From assembly GCA_965221185.1 (NCBI GenBank), contig OZ244866.1, forward strand, positions 2,914,001-2,978,000: DNA of 64,000 nucleotides, read 5' to 3'. The position numbers were made by a program, and so were the translations under genes. Position 1 is the first letter of the stretch. Each line of letters starts with the position of its first letter. The notes beneath the pieces are model-generated. The model saw nothing but the letters and a program-made list of their open reading frames with translations, made no database searches and was not told the origin of the DNA. The stretch comes from Aldehydirespirator sp965221185 (GTDB taxonomy: Bacteria > Actinomycetota > Acidimicrobiia > Acidimicrobiales > Aldehydirespiratoraceae). Below, piece after piece: positions 17,114-24,816 of the stretch.

Positions 17114-17596
17114 TCAGAAGGCGGCTCCCGCTAGGCCGGCGGTGGCGTTGGTGCAGAAGGTGTCTATGAGCTTGTTGGCCTTGGAGCGGATGACGCCCGC
17201 GCCGAGGGTGGCGACCCGGCCGGTGATCTCGTAGGTGCCGCTGAGGCGGACCCGGGTGCATCCCGGGCCGTCGTCGTCCAGTTCGCAGGCGGCGTCGATC
17301 ATGATGCGGGAGCGGATCTGCCGGTCCTCGCCCCGGGCCCGGATCGACACCTCCTCGCCATCACGCACCCCGGCCACCTCGATGTGCAGGTCGGCTCGCA
17401 GCGAGAACGGGCCGACCTTGTCCTCGAAGGCGGCCTGGAAACTGGAACCGTCGATGCCGGAACCGCCCGGCGACACCTCGGTCACCGAATGCATGATCGG
17501 CAGCCACGACGCCACCGCCTGCACGTCCAGCAGCCGGGGCCATACCTCCACCCGCGGCGCCTCGACGACGAACTCCCGGTCTATTGCTTCCCTCAC
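17114..17596 (-). CDS. CoxG/SRPBCC-family protein
   Basis: A 160-residue START-like fold protein. The N-terminal strand REFVVEAPRVEVWPRLLDVQ, the WLPIMHSV segment and the C-terminal signature TYEITGRVATLGAGVIRSKA match carbon-monoxide-dehydrogenase subunit G. CoxG proteins are membrane-associated helpers of Mo hydroxylases, thought to anchor or mature them. The Mo hydroxylase operon at 10-14 kb lies on the same strand but is separated by a transporter and pseudogenes, so a functional link is only plausible. Confidence 0.8.
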   Translation of the reverse strand: MREAIDREFVVEAPRVEVWPRLLDVQAVASWLPIMHSVTEVSPGGSGIDGSSFQAAFEDKVGPFSLRADLHIEVAGVRDGEEVSIRARGEDRQIRSRIMIDAACELDDDGPGCTRVRLSGTYEITGRVATLGAGVIRSKANKLIDTFCTNATAGLAGAAF

Positions 17597-17634
17597 ATCC
17601 AGCCCTCGCCAGCCAGAGCCTAGAGGCGATGGGT

Positions 17635-18120
17635 TCAGCCAGGCGGCTCGCCGTCGGAATCGAGCGCGCTCGCGCCCGGGATCAGCAACCTGTGTTCGAG
17701 CGCGGCGTCGACCGCCTCCGTCGCATTGAGATGGGCGATCAAGGCGGTCAACTTCCGGTCGAGCTCGGCGATCTGGGCGCCTTGCGCGACGAATCCCGCG
17801 TCCACCTTTGTCTCGAGGCGGTCGATGCGGTCCGCGAGGTGGTCGATACGTCCCTCAATGCTCTCGAGGCGGTCGTTGATGCTGGTCAGATTGAAGATGA
17901 GCAGCGCCACCACCACGGTGCCGAAGAACGTGAGCAGGACCAGGATGAGCCCACCGCAGAGGCTCAACAGCAGGTTCTCGGCGATCTGCTGCCGCAGTCT
18001 GGACGGGGAGGGTCTGGCGTCGTCAGCCGAAGCGGCGACCTGAGCCTGCGGGGTTGCGGTGGGATCGGCGGTGTGAGTCATGTGCGGTGCTGCACTGTGG
18101 GCGGGGACGGCTGTTGTCAT
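17635..18120 (-). CDS. small membrane protein with C-terminal coiled coil
   Basis: A 161-residue protein starting at ATG 18120, chosen because AGGAGAAG stands 5 nt upstream on the minus strand. A polar Ala/Thr-rich N-terminus (~45 residues) is followed by one or two hydrophobic segments around NLLLSLCGGLILVLLTFFGT and VVVALLIFNL. After these comes a heptad-like helix RLESIEGRIDHLADRIDRLE that predicts a coiled coil to about residue 130. No enzymatic motif is seen. Topology suggests an inner-membrane protein with a cytoplasmic or external coiled coil; function unknown. Confidence 0.65.
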   Translation of the reverse strand: MTTAVPAHSAAPHMTHTADPTATPQAQVAASADDARPSPSRLRQQIAENLLLSLCGGLILVLLTFFGTVVVALLIFNLTSINDRLESIEGRIDHLADRIDRLETKVDAGFVAQGAQIAELDRKLTALIAHLNATEAVDAALEHRLLIPGASALDSDGEPPG

Positions 18121-18238
18121 GGGGCTTCTCCTCGGACCCGGCGGCACGGATGCGGGTGCACTTAGTACGCGAATGAAGGACAGTGGCGCACCGCTTGATG
18201 GCCCGGTGGCGAAGCTTGTAGATCAGAATAGCTTCAGA

Positions 18239-18252
18239 TGCACTGTAGTGCA
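18239..18252. promoter_or_regulatory. TGCACT-GT-AGTGCA palindrome upstream of the coiled-coil gene
   Basis: Perfect 6-bp arms with a 2-nt centre, about 120 bp upstream of ATG 18120, within an AT-richer stretch (18180-18300) that is likely promoter DNA. The binding protein is unknown. Confidence 0.4.
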
Positions 18253-18332
18253 ACCCGAGTGCCGAGCTATGTCATGAGGTTTCAATAAATGCTGCTATTA
18301 GGCAGCCGCGAGTGACCCAGGTGTCGGCGCGA

Positions 18333-19328
18333 TCAGGCTCGCAGGGCGGGCAGGACCTCGCGGCCCAGCAGCTCTACCGAGGCGAACCAGCGGTCGAAGT
18401 TCATGCGCAGGTCGAACACCAGGTGCTCCACCCCCACATCGGCGAAGCGGTGCACCTGCTCGACCACCTCGTCGGGGGTGCCGGCGATCAGCGAGCCCTC
18501 GATGTCCTCGGCGGTGGCGAACTCCCCCGACGGGGGCTTGGCCCACCACTTGCCCCGCTTGTTGGCCCACGCCAGCAGTCCGTCGAGGTTCACCCCCGAC
18601 ACCGCCAGGTCGTGGGTGGCCGCGATCGAGGTGGGCGGGATCACCGCCACCGTGGGCATGGGCCGGCCGCTGGCTGCGGTCATCTCCGTCATGGTGGCCA
18701 CCCGCTCGGCGATGGTGAGCAGGGTGGTGCGCCCCGGCATCCAGCCGTCGCAGTACTCCGCGGCCAGCCGGGCCGAGCGGGGGGTGGCCCCGCAGTACCA
18801 GAACGGCACCGGGGCGCCCGGCTTGGGCTCGATGGAGATGTCGTCGAACGAGTACACGTCGTCGCGGTAGGTGACGCCGTCCTCGGTGAGCAGGCGGCGC
18901 AGGATGTCGGCGTTGGACCGCACCAGGCCCACCCGGTCCACTCCCAGCATGTCGATCACGTCGAACTCGTGGTCGAACGTGCCGGCCCCGAAGCCCAGAA
19001 CCACCCGGTCGCCGACCAACGCGCACAGGGTGCCCACGCTGATGGCGGTGTTCACCGGGTGGCGGAACGGGATGAGCGAGCCGGTGCCCAGCGTGATGTC
19101 CACGGTGACCGCGCCGATAGCGGTGAGGGTGGTGAGGGCCTCGTAGAAGGTGATGTCGGCCGCCTCCATCTCGGAGTGGGGCTCGAACACCAGGTGGTCG
19201 CGCACCCACAGCGAGTCGAAGCCGAAGCTCTCGGCCAGCACCGCGCCGTCGAGCACGGCCCGGCGGCTGGCATGGCCGCCGAAATGGGGCATCAGCAGCC
19301 CGAACTTCATTGCTGAGGTGTCAATCAC
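18333..19328 (-). CDS. LLM-class (luciferase-like) flavin-dependent oxidoreductase
   Basis: A 331-residue TIM-barrel flavoenzyme, probably F420- or FMN-dependent. Visible family segments are AESFGFDSLWVRDHLVF near residue 33, LGTGSLIPFRHPVNTA near 80, RVVLGFGAGTFDHEFD near 108 and PFWYCGATPRSARLAAEYCD near 175. GTG 19328 is preferred over ATG 19310 because GGAGGAGCGCC stands directly before it. It lies downstream of the dihydropyrimidinase-like gene on the same strand, separated by hairpin array II. Substrate unknown. Confidence 0.85.
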   Translation of the reverse strand: MIDTSAMKFGLLMPHFGGHASRRAVLDGAVLAESFGFDSLWVRDHLVFEPHSEMEAADITFYEALTTLTAIGAVTVDITLGTGSLIPFRHPVNTAISVGTLCALVGDRVVLGFGAGTFDHEFDVIDMLGVDRVGLVRSNADILRRLLTEDGVTYRDDVYSFDDISIEPKPGAPVPFWYCGATPRSARLAAEYCDGWMPGRTTLLTIAERVATMTEMTAASGRPMPTVAVIPPTSIAATHDLAVSGVNLDGLLAWANKRGKWWAKPPSGEFATAEDIEGSLIAGTPDEVVEQVHRFADVGVEHLVFDLRMNFDRWFASVELLGREVLPALRA

Positions 19329-19376
19329 GGCGCTCCTCCGGCGCTAGGCATCACGGTCACAGAGCCCGCAGGCGCG

Positions 19377-19567
19377 GAATTGGCAGCGCCGTGCGCGCAT
19401 AGCGTGCTTAACGCTGCCAATTCGAAGCCGGGGCCCGAGGCAGGCGCGGAATTGGCAGCGCCGTGCGCGCATAGCGTGCATAACGCTGCCAATTCGAAGC
19501 CGGGGCCCGAGGCAGGCGCGGAATTGGCAGCGCCGTGCGCGCATAGCGTGCATAACGCTGCCAATTC
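19377..19567. repeat. hairpin array II: three 47-bp dyads
   Basis: Dyads lie at 19377-19423, 19449-19495 and 19521-19567 (72-bp period). Each has perfect 12-bp arms GAATTGGCAGCG and CGCTGCCAATTC around a 23-nt centre, separated by an identical 25-bp spacer. The array starts 8 bp after the stop of the dihydropyrimidinase-like gene. It is related in sequence to array I. Confidence 0.88.
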
Positions 19568-19574
19568 GGGCCGG

Positions 19575-20969
19575 TCACAGGGTGGGGCGGGCGTGGCGGC
19601 CCCAGCCGGGTTCGCCAACCACCTTGCGGTCCACGTACACGTCGCGGCCCCGCACCATGGTGCGATGGATGCGGCCCTTGGTGACCCGGCCGTCATAGGG
19701 GGTCCAGCCGCACTTCGACAACACGGTGTCGGCCGAGTGGCGGGTCTGATCGGCCGGGTCGAAGATCACGATGTCGGCGTCGTAGCCGGGGCGCAGGAAG
19801 CCCTTGGAGGGCAGCTTGAACTCGGTCGCGGGCTCCTCGGCCACCACCTCGGCCACCCTGGGCAGCGAGATCAGCCCGTCCATCGAGCAGTCCAGCAGCA
19901 TCGGGTACTGCTCCTGGATGCCGGGGGTGCCGGTGTGGCAGGCCCAGCAGTCCTCCCAGCCGACCTCCTTCTCGGTCCGGGTGTGGGGGGCGTGGTCCGA
20001 CGACAGCATGTTGATGGTGCCGTCGTTGAGGGCCCCCCAGACGGCCTCGCGGTGGTGGTCGGGCACCCAGTACGACAGGGCGTAGGGGCCGAGTTTCTCG
20101 ATGTCGGTCCAGCGCGACAGGAACAGCGCCCAGTGGTTGACCTCGCAGCTCACCGGCACGCCCCGCTCCTTGGCCCGGCGCACCAACTCCACCGACCCCT
20201 CGGTCTGCATGTGCACGATGTGGAGCTTGGTGCCGGTGGCCTCGGCCATCTGCAGGATCACCGCGATGGCCGCGTCCCAGATCAGGCCGTTGTGGGTGGC
20301 CAGGGTCTGGGCGTAGGCGGCGGGGCTGCGGTCGCCCCGGTCCCAGTGGGTCTGCTCGGTCACGTCCATGATCGCCTGGTCGTGGGGGTGGATCATGAAC
20401 GGCAGCCCGGTGGGACCGATGGCCTCGAACATGCGCAGCAGGTGGCCGTGGTCCTGGATGCCGGTGCCGCTGGGATGGGGATAGTCGCGGCCGGTGTCGA
20501 CCACCATGTAGATCTTGAAGGCGGCCACCCCGGCGTCGGCCATGGGCTGCACCTCGGCCAGCACGCTGGGCACCGGATTGTGGTTCCAGTCGACGATGCT
20601 CTTGGCGTCGTAGAGGTCGAACAGCTCCTCGAGGATCTGGCGGGTCTTGGTGACCGGATTGAGGTTGGGCATCCCGAACACGGTGGTCACTCCCCCGGCC
20701 GCGGCCGCGGCGGTGCAGGTGCTGATGTCCTCCTTGTGGACGTAGCCGGGCTCGCGCAGGTGAACGTGCACGTCGACCATGCCGGGCAGCACCCACTTGC
20801 CGGTGGCGTCGACGCGCTCGACGGAATCGGGCAGCGGGATCGCCCCTGGTGACGCGATGGCCGCGATCTGCTCGCCCGCGATCAGCACGTCGGCCGGCTC
20901 GGTGCCCGCGCCCGACACCACGGTGCCGCCGGCAACCACCCGGTCGATGGGCGGCAAGCTCACGGCCAT
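19575..20969 (-). CDS. dihydropyrimidinase/dihydroorotase-family amidohydrolase
   Basis: A 464-residue cyclic amidohydrolase. The metal site DVHVHLREPGYVHKED has its histidines at residues 68 and 70. The likely carbamylated lysine is in VAAFKIYMV, further histidines are in MIHPHD and LHIVHM, and the aspartate loop is MLSSDHAPHTRTE. The family opens dihydropyrimidines, hydantoins, allantoin or dihydroorotate. Sequence alone does not separate these. A GTATAC palindrome 52 bp upstream of the start suggests it shares control with other catabolic genes here. Confidence 0.85.
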   Translation of the reverse strand: MAVSLPPIDRVVAGGTVVSGAGTEPADVLIAGEQIAAIASPGAIPLPDSVERVDATGKWVLPGMVDVHVHLREPGYVHKEDISTCTAAAAAGGVTTVFGMPNLNPVTKTRQILEELFDLYDAKSIVDWNHNPVPSVLAEVQPMADAGVAAFKIYMVVDTGRDYPHPSGTGIQDHGHLLRMFEAIGPTGLPFMIHPHDQAIMDVTEQTHWDRGDRSPAAYAQTLATHNGLIWDAAIAVILQMAEATGTKLHIVHMQTEGSVELVRRAKERGVPVSCEVNHWALFLSRWTDIEKLGPYALSYWVPDHHREAVWGALNDGTINMLSSDHAPHTRTEKEVGWEDCWACHTGTPGIQEQYPMLLDCSMDGLISLPRVAEVVAEEPATEFKLPSKGFLRPGYDADIVIFDPADQTRHSADTVLSKCGWTPYDGRVTKGRIHRTMVRGRDVYVDRKVVGEPGWGRHARPTL

Positions 20970-21020
20970 CGGACGGCCGGGAAGGGGACTGCAATGAGCG
21001 GGACCAGCACTGAGGACGGA

Positions 21021-21030
21021 TTGTATACAG
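21021..21030. promoter_or_regulatory. GTATAC palindrome, site 1
   Basis: ATTGTATACAG at 21020-21030 lies upstream of the minus-strand dihydropyrimidinase-like gene. The core TGTATACA is shared with the perfect 12-bp palindrome at 23048-23059. Probable operator of a GntR-like regulator. Confidence 0.45.
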
Positions 21031-21103
21031 ACTGCAGCGAAGGCCCGGAGGCCCAGCGGCCCGTGAGCGCCGCGACAGTGGGCAAGAAGGGCCGCTCCAG
21101 CGG

Positions 21104-21266
21104 CCCGTGAGTAGCCCTATGTCAAGCTCGCCTCAAATCTGTATGGGTCTTGCGCCTATATGACAGGTTTCTCTACATATTTCGGCAGAGCATGGCCCGA
21201 GCGGCCCGCGAGCGCAGCGAAGGTGAGCGGGAACCACGACGCTGCACCGCGAGGCGGCATCACCTA
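21104..21266 (-). repeat. dispersed intergenic repeat, copy B (inverted)
   Basis: The reverse complement matches copy A (6516-6683) along its length, including the AT-richer centre. It fills the space between the divergent dihydropyrimidinase-like gene and the AhpD-like gene. A conserved TTGCGC...TACATA pair (18-nt spacing, plus strand, around 21150-21177) could act as a promoter for the AhpD-like gene; this is weak. Confidence 0.85.
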
Positions 21267-21302
21267 CCCGCGCCGTCTCCAAGGACGCGTAGGATCCGCG
21301 CC

Positions 21303-21779
21303 ATGACTGAACCCGCACTCCCTTTCGAGACGCTCATGGGGCAGCACGGACCTCTCGGGGATCTGATCGGCGAGATCGACGAGTCCATCTGGGAGAGATC
21401 CGCGGTGAGTCCCGTCCTGAAGGAGCGGGCCAGGATCGTCAGCGCCGAGTCCCTCGGATGCGACTATTGAATCACCTTCAGGACGGTCCGGTCGGGCCAC
21501 CAGATCCTCGACGGTGAGGCCGAGGCGTCATCCGACCCCGTCGAGGGTCGCCGCCTCAAGATGGTGGAGCGCTACACGCGCGAACTCGTCGCAAACCGGG
21601 GGGCCGTCGACGACGAGTTGACCCTCGAGATGCAGCAGGTCTTCAGCAAGGCGGAGTTCGCCGACCTGCTGTTCACCATCTGCTACCACATCGGCATGCA
21701 GTACGTGGGCAGGGCCATGCACTGGGACGATGCCTGTCCGGTCCCGTGGCTGCGGGAGGCGGCCCAGACCACGGACTGA
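21303..21779 (+). CDS. AhpD-like/carboxymuconolactone-decarboxylase-family protein, candidate selenoprotein (in-frame TGA at 21468)
   Basis: The frame from ATG 21303 is interrupted only by one TGA at codon 56 (21468-21470) and then continues intact to the TGA at 21777-21779, giving 158 residues if read through. Upstream reads LKERARIVSAESLGCDY; the TGA takes the place of the second cysteine of the CxxC redox motif, giving C53-D-Y-U56. Downstream reads ITFRTVRSGHQILDGEAE and later ADLLFTICYHIGMQYVGRAM, with no frame decay. A hairpin like a bacterial SECIS starts 14 nt after the TGA. AhpD-like selenoproteins with CxxU or UxxC are known from marine metagenomes. Expected role: thiol/selenol peroxidase or disulfide reductase. 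The rival reading is a nonsense mutation. Confidence 0.6.
21485..21501 (+). promoter_or_regulatory. SECIS-like hairpin for Sec insertion
   Basis: The 17-nt segment GGTCCGGTCGGGCCACC begins 15 nt after the TGA. It can fold as GGTCC/GGGCC closing a GGTC loop (21490-21493), or with GGU/ACC at the base. The loop starts 20 nt after the TGA with two guanines. The E. coli fdhF element, as I recall it, is also a 17-mer starting GGU, ending ACC, with GGUC in the loop at nearly the same distance. Confidence 0.5.
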
Positions 21780-21839
21780 CCCGCCAACAGCGAGCAGTGG
21801 ACCGTCAGAGTGGGCGCTCGTAGGGAATGGCACTTCTCG

Positions 21840-22030
21840 GTTCAGCGTTGCGTCCCCCGCCCTTGTTCGCTGCGCCTCGCAACAGAATCTCGGGTTGGTT
21901 GTGTGTCGCATATCCACAGAACTCGCCCGAGAATCGCTCACAGGCCGCTCGGGCTCACAGGCCGCTCGGGCTCACAGGCCGCTGAGTGTCTCGCGAATTG
22001 TTGGGATTGGTGTGCCTACCCGCTCGGCTG
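21840..22030 (+). repeat. dispersed intergenic repeat, copy C, with an internal 17-bp triplication
   Basis: Left part CCCTTGTTCGCTGCGC and right end GCCTACCCGCTCGGC match copy A, but the centre is different. Inside, CAGGCCGCTCGGGCTCA recurs three times at about 21940-21985. The alpha/beta-hydrolase gene on the other strand ends at its edge. No gene is seen in this 250-bp gap. Confidence 0.75.
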
Positions 22031-22993
22031 CTAGCCAGTGGCGCCGTCGGGGTGCTTGACGAGCAGCTCGGACGGTTCGGAAACGGTGCTGGTGTGCACC
22101 TCGACCGACCCGCCACAGAAGTGGGTGCGGTACCAGTCGACCATCTGGGGGATCACCGCGGGGCCGTACTGCTTGTAGGCGGCGTAATGGGTGGTGTGGC
22201 GCTGCATGATGAGCTTCTTGGGCGCGCCGGCCCGCTCGTAGAGGCGCTCGGCGTGGTCGGTGGGGGTGGTGGCGTCATCGGCCACCGCGATGATCATCAG
22301 CGCGGCCGGAGCCACCCTGTGGACCACGTCGATGGGCCGGTAGTCCATGATCGCCTCGGCGCAGCGCAGCGGCACCGACGACGGGATCCGGTCGTCCACG
22401 TCGGCCTTGACCTTGGAGGCCCGGCGCTCGGGGGTGGGCACCATGATCTCCTCGCGGGGATGGACCATCTCGCCCTCGCCGGTGAGCACCCGCTGGCGGC
22501 GGTCGGCCTCGAGGCGGGCCAGGAACTCGTGCCACTCGTACTCGCGGCGCATCCGGCGCAGCCAGTCCTCGCCGTCGGCCACCGGCACCTGCGACACCGC
22601 GACCCGCACCCGGCCGTCGGCCGCGGCCAGCAGCACCGCGTTGCCCCCTCCGGTGCCGCCGCTGCCGAAGGTGCCGATGTTGTCGGAGTCGACGTCGTCG
22701 CGGGTGCACAGGTAGGTGACCGCGTTGATCAGGTCCTCAAGCTGCAACTGGGGCAGCAGGATCCCCCGGTCGCCGCCGGAATCGCCGAAGCCGCGGTAAT
22801 CGAAGATCAGCACATGGAAGCCCGCCGCGGTCAAGGCCTCGTGATAGGGCAGATAGAGCTTGGCGTCCTTGAGCCCGAGCCAGCCCGGCCCCTGCACGAT
22901 GGCCGGCGCCGGGGCCGTCACCTCCGCCGGGGAGCGCAGGAGGCCGCTCAGCCTGGCACCCTCGCTGAAGAAGGCAACCTCCGTCTCGTGCAC
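22031..22993 (-). CDS. alpha/beta-hydrolase-like protein lacking the usual nucleophile serine
   Basis: A 320-residue dienelactone/acyl-peptidase-like alpha/beta hydrolase. The oxyanion region APAIVQGPGWLGLKDAKLYL, the FDYRGFGDSGGD loop and the late histidine in MQRHTTHYAAYK are present. The nucleophile elbow reads FGSGGTGGGNA. Aligned with its paralogue at 33595-34509 (WGISYSGGHV), the expected serine is a glycine. It may be non-hydrolytic, or use a different residue. It is divergent from the diiron-oxidase gene with a perfect GTATAC palindrome between them. Confidence 0.8.
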   Translation of the reverse strand: MHETEVAFFSEGARLSGLLRSPAEVTAPAPAIVQGPGWLGLKDAKLYLPYHEALTAAGFHVLIFDYRGFGDSGGDRGILLPQLQLEDLINAVTYLCTRDDVDSDNIGTFGSGGTGGGNAVLLAAADGRVRVAVSQVPVADGEDWLRRMRREYEWHEFLARLEADRRQRVLTGEGEMVHPREEIMVPTPERRASKVKADVDDRIPSSVPLRCAEAIMDYRPIDVVHRVAPAALMIIAVADDATTPTDHAERLYERAGAPKKLIMQRHTTHYAAYKQYGPAVIPQMVDWYRTHFCGGSVEVHTSTVSEPSELLVKHPDGATG

Positions 22994-23047
22994 GGCCGTC
23001 TCCCTCTCCCGAGCCCGCCCGATTTGAGCCCGATCAGTACGTCCATT

Positions 23048-23059
23048 ATTGTATACAAT
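23048..23059. promoter_or_regulatory. GTATAC palindrome, site 2 (perfect 12-mer)
   Basis: ATTGTATACAAT at 23048-23059 lies in the divergent spacer between the hydrolase (start 22993) and the diiron-oxidase gene (start 23152). Flanking CCATT/AATGG extend the symmetry. Best candidate for an operator of a GntR/FCD-type regulator. Confidence 0.55.
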
Positions 23060-23151
23060 GGCGGGCGCCGGGGATTCCGACCTCTCCCCGGCGCCCCTTC
23101 CCTCTCAGAGAACCAACTCAACGAATCCCGATCCATTAGGGAGCAAGCGCA

Positions 23152-23901
23152 ATGGCCGACTTGATGTCACCGAGCGAGTTCAGAGTGGCCCTAGAGCAGG
23201 CGTTCTCGGGCACGATGGCCAAGGATGCCTCTTTCAGCCGGGCCTGGGCCACCGGCAAGCTTCGCAAGCAGCACTTCGTGCACTGGGCGACCAACCACTA
23301 CCACTACATCGGCCCGTTCGGCGACTACCTCGGCCTGATGTACGCCAACACGCCCGACCACGCCCGTGACGCCAAGGACTTCCTGCTGCAGAACATGTAC
23401 GAGGAGGAACTCAGCGACGACCGCCACACCGACCTGCTGATCCGCTTCGCCGAGGCCTGCGGAGGCACCCGGGCCTACGTGCAGGACCGCAACAACGCCA
23501 TGCCGTTCGCCAAGGGCATGCAGGGCTGGATGTACTACGTGTCGGGCCGGGAGAACTTCGTGGTGTCCTCCGCGGCGCTGATCGTGGGCCTGGAGTCGCA
23601 GGTGCCCTCGATCTACCGCACCCAGTACCCGACGCTGATCAACCAGTACGGGTTCTCGGAGTGGGAGGCCGAGTTCTTCGACCTGCACATCACCTCCGAC
23701 GAGATCCACGGCGAGCGGGGCTACCAGATCGTGCTCAAGTACGCCGACACCCCCGAGCTGCAGCAGCGCTGCCTGCACTTCGTGCGGGAGGCGGCCGACA
23801 TGCGCTTCGCCTACACCAAGGCGCTGTACGAGACGTACGTCGCGCCCGACCTCGGCGCCTGGGTGGAGGAAGAAGATCGCGAGCCGGCCCTCGTCGGCTG
23901 A
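23152..23901 (+). CDS. heme-oxygenase-like diiron oxidase (PqqC/TenA fold)
   Basis: A 249-residue all-helical protein of the PqqC/TenA/HDO superfamily. Likely metal ligands are visible: the Glu84-Glu86 cluster with His92 in NMYEEELSDDRHTDLL, Glu148 in IVGLESQVP, and His179, Asp183/Glu184 and His186 in HITSDEIHGERG. This pattern is that of diiron oxidases such as UndA, BesC or SznF rather than of cofactor-only PqqC. Directly downstream lie a 2Fe-2S ferredoxin, a Rieske protein and an SDR, so it probably receives electrons from them. The substrate is unknown; C-N, C-C or N-oxidising chemistry are all known in this fold. Confidence 0.82.
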   Translation: MADLMSPSEFRVALEQAFSGTMAKDASFSRAWATGKLRKQHFVHWATNHYHYIGPFGDYLGLMYANTPDHARDAKDFLLQNMYEEELSDDRHTDLLIRFAEACGGTRAYVQDRNNAMPFAKGMQGWMYYVSGRENFVVSSAALIVGLESQVPSIYRTQYPTLINQYGFSEWEAEFFDLHITSDEIHGERGYQIVLKYADTPELQQRCLHFVREAADMRFAYTKALYETYVAPDLGAWVEEEDREPALVG

Positions 23902-23921
23902 CAACTCGTTGGGCGCCGGTT

Positions 23922-24060
23922 GGACCGGGGCTCTGATCGGCGTGCCGCGCATCCACTTCAAGACGGCGGCAGGACCGGGGCTCTGATCGGCGTGCCGCGC
24001 ATCCACTTCAAGACGGCGGCAGGACCGGAGCTCTGATCGGCGTGCCGCGCATCTACTTCA
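23922..24060. repeat. 50-bp tandem repeat copying the start of the ferredoxin gene
   Basis: Units begin at 23922, 23972 and 24022; the third runs into the real gene. Each carries a GTG-CCG-CGC-ATC start. The first two read MPRIHFKTAAGPGL and stop, making two 14-codon mini-ORFs. GGGG in the decoys is GGAG in the third, functional copy. Confidence 0.9.
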
Positions 24061-24401
24061 AGACCGTCGACCAGTACGTGGAGTTCGCCGAGGGCGACGA
24101 GGTCAACGTGCTGCGCATGGCCATCCGGGCCGACTGCGACGTGCCGTGGCAGTGCGCCAGCGGCAACTGCGGCACCGACCGGCTGATCATCGAGGAGGGC
24201 GCCGAGAACCTCGACCCGCCCCGGCGGCGCGAGCGGGCCCGGCTGGGCGACCTGCTGGATGAGGGCTACCGGCTGGCGTGCCAGACCTACACCCGCGGCG
24301 ACGTGACCGTGAGCTGGGACCCCGACCAGGTGGGACTCGACGACGAGGGTGGCAGCGGCCGCGGCTCAAGGTCGGGCTGGGTCGGCGGCGACAGCGGCTG
24401 A
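24042..24401 (+). CDS. [2Fe-2S] ferredoxin with an Asp ligand
   Basis: A 119-residue plant-type ferredoxin starting at GTG 24042. Cluster ligands fall at Cys38, Cys43 and Cys80; the third position, normally Cys in CGTC, is Asp46 (CGTD). An Asp at this place is known in the SdhB 2Fe-2S site, so a cluster is still likely. The tail after residue ~100 is Gly/Ser-rich and probably disordered. It sits between the diiron oxidase and a Rieske protein and is the obvious electron donor in this module. Confidence 0.85.
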   Translation: MPRIYFKTVDQYVEFAEGDEVNVLRMAIRADCDVPWQCASGNCGTDRLIIEEGAENLDPPRRRERARLGDLLDEGYRLACQTYTRGDVTVSWDPDQVGLDDEGGSGRGSRSGWVGGDSG

Positions 24402-24423
24402 GAGACGGCCGGCGGACTGAGCA

Positions 24424-24816
24424 ATGGCAGCACCGACAGGATGGTTCGAGGTTGAGGCCACCGCCGACGAGCTGGCCTCAGCGGGCAAGCTCGTAGTGCA
24501 CCTGCACCGCCACGAGATCCTGCTGCTGTGGAACGGCGGCGAGCCGGTGGCCCTGTCCAACGTGTGCATCCACCGGGGCCGCAAACTCAACGAGGGCGTG
24601 ATGCTGGGCGCCCGTCTGGTGTGCGCCGGCCACCAGTGGGCCTACGAGGTCACCACGGGCTACTGCAGGGTCCGGGAGCGCTACCAGCCCCGCTATGCGC
24701 TGGAGGTCCGCGACGGCCAGATCTTCATCGAGCTGCCCGCCAAGCGGGGCCCCGACACGCCAAGCGGGCGCGCAAGCAGCGATCACAGCCGCATTGCGGC
24801 GCCGGAGGAGCCATGA
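24424..24816 (+). CDS. Rieske [2Fe-2S] ferredoxin-like protein
   Basis: A 130-residue single Rieske domain. Ligands are Cys48-x-His50 (VCIHRGRKL) and Cys67-x2-His70 (VCAGHQWAYEV), with normal 16-residue spacing. The protein has no catalytic non-heme iron domain, so it is an electron carrier or a small subunit. It ends in a stretch of polar residues. Its stop overlaps the next start (ATGA), showing tight coupling to the SDR. Confidence 0.87.
   Translation: MAAPTGWFEVEATADELASAGKLVVHLHRHEILLLWNGGEPVALSNVCIHRGRKLNEGVMLGARLVCAGHQWAYEVTTGYCRVRERYQPRYALEVRDGQIFIELPAKRGPDTPSGRASSDHSRIAAPEEP

Noticed and set aside
1514..19567. CRISPR-like look of the two hairpin arrays
   Set aside because: Only two and three units, the spacers between units are identical to each other, and no cas gene is nearby. 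They are tandem duplications of a dyad.
21303..21470. Short 55-codon protein ending at the TGA as an independent gene
   Set aside because: The second half continues the same family in frame; splitting at the redox motif makes no sense as a gene border. Retained as a candidate selenoprotein or nonsense mutant.
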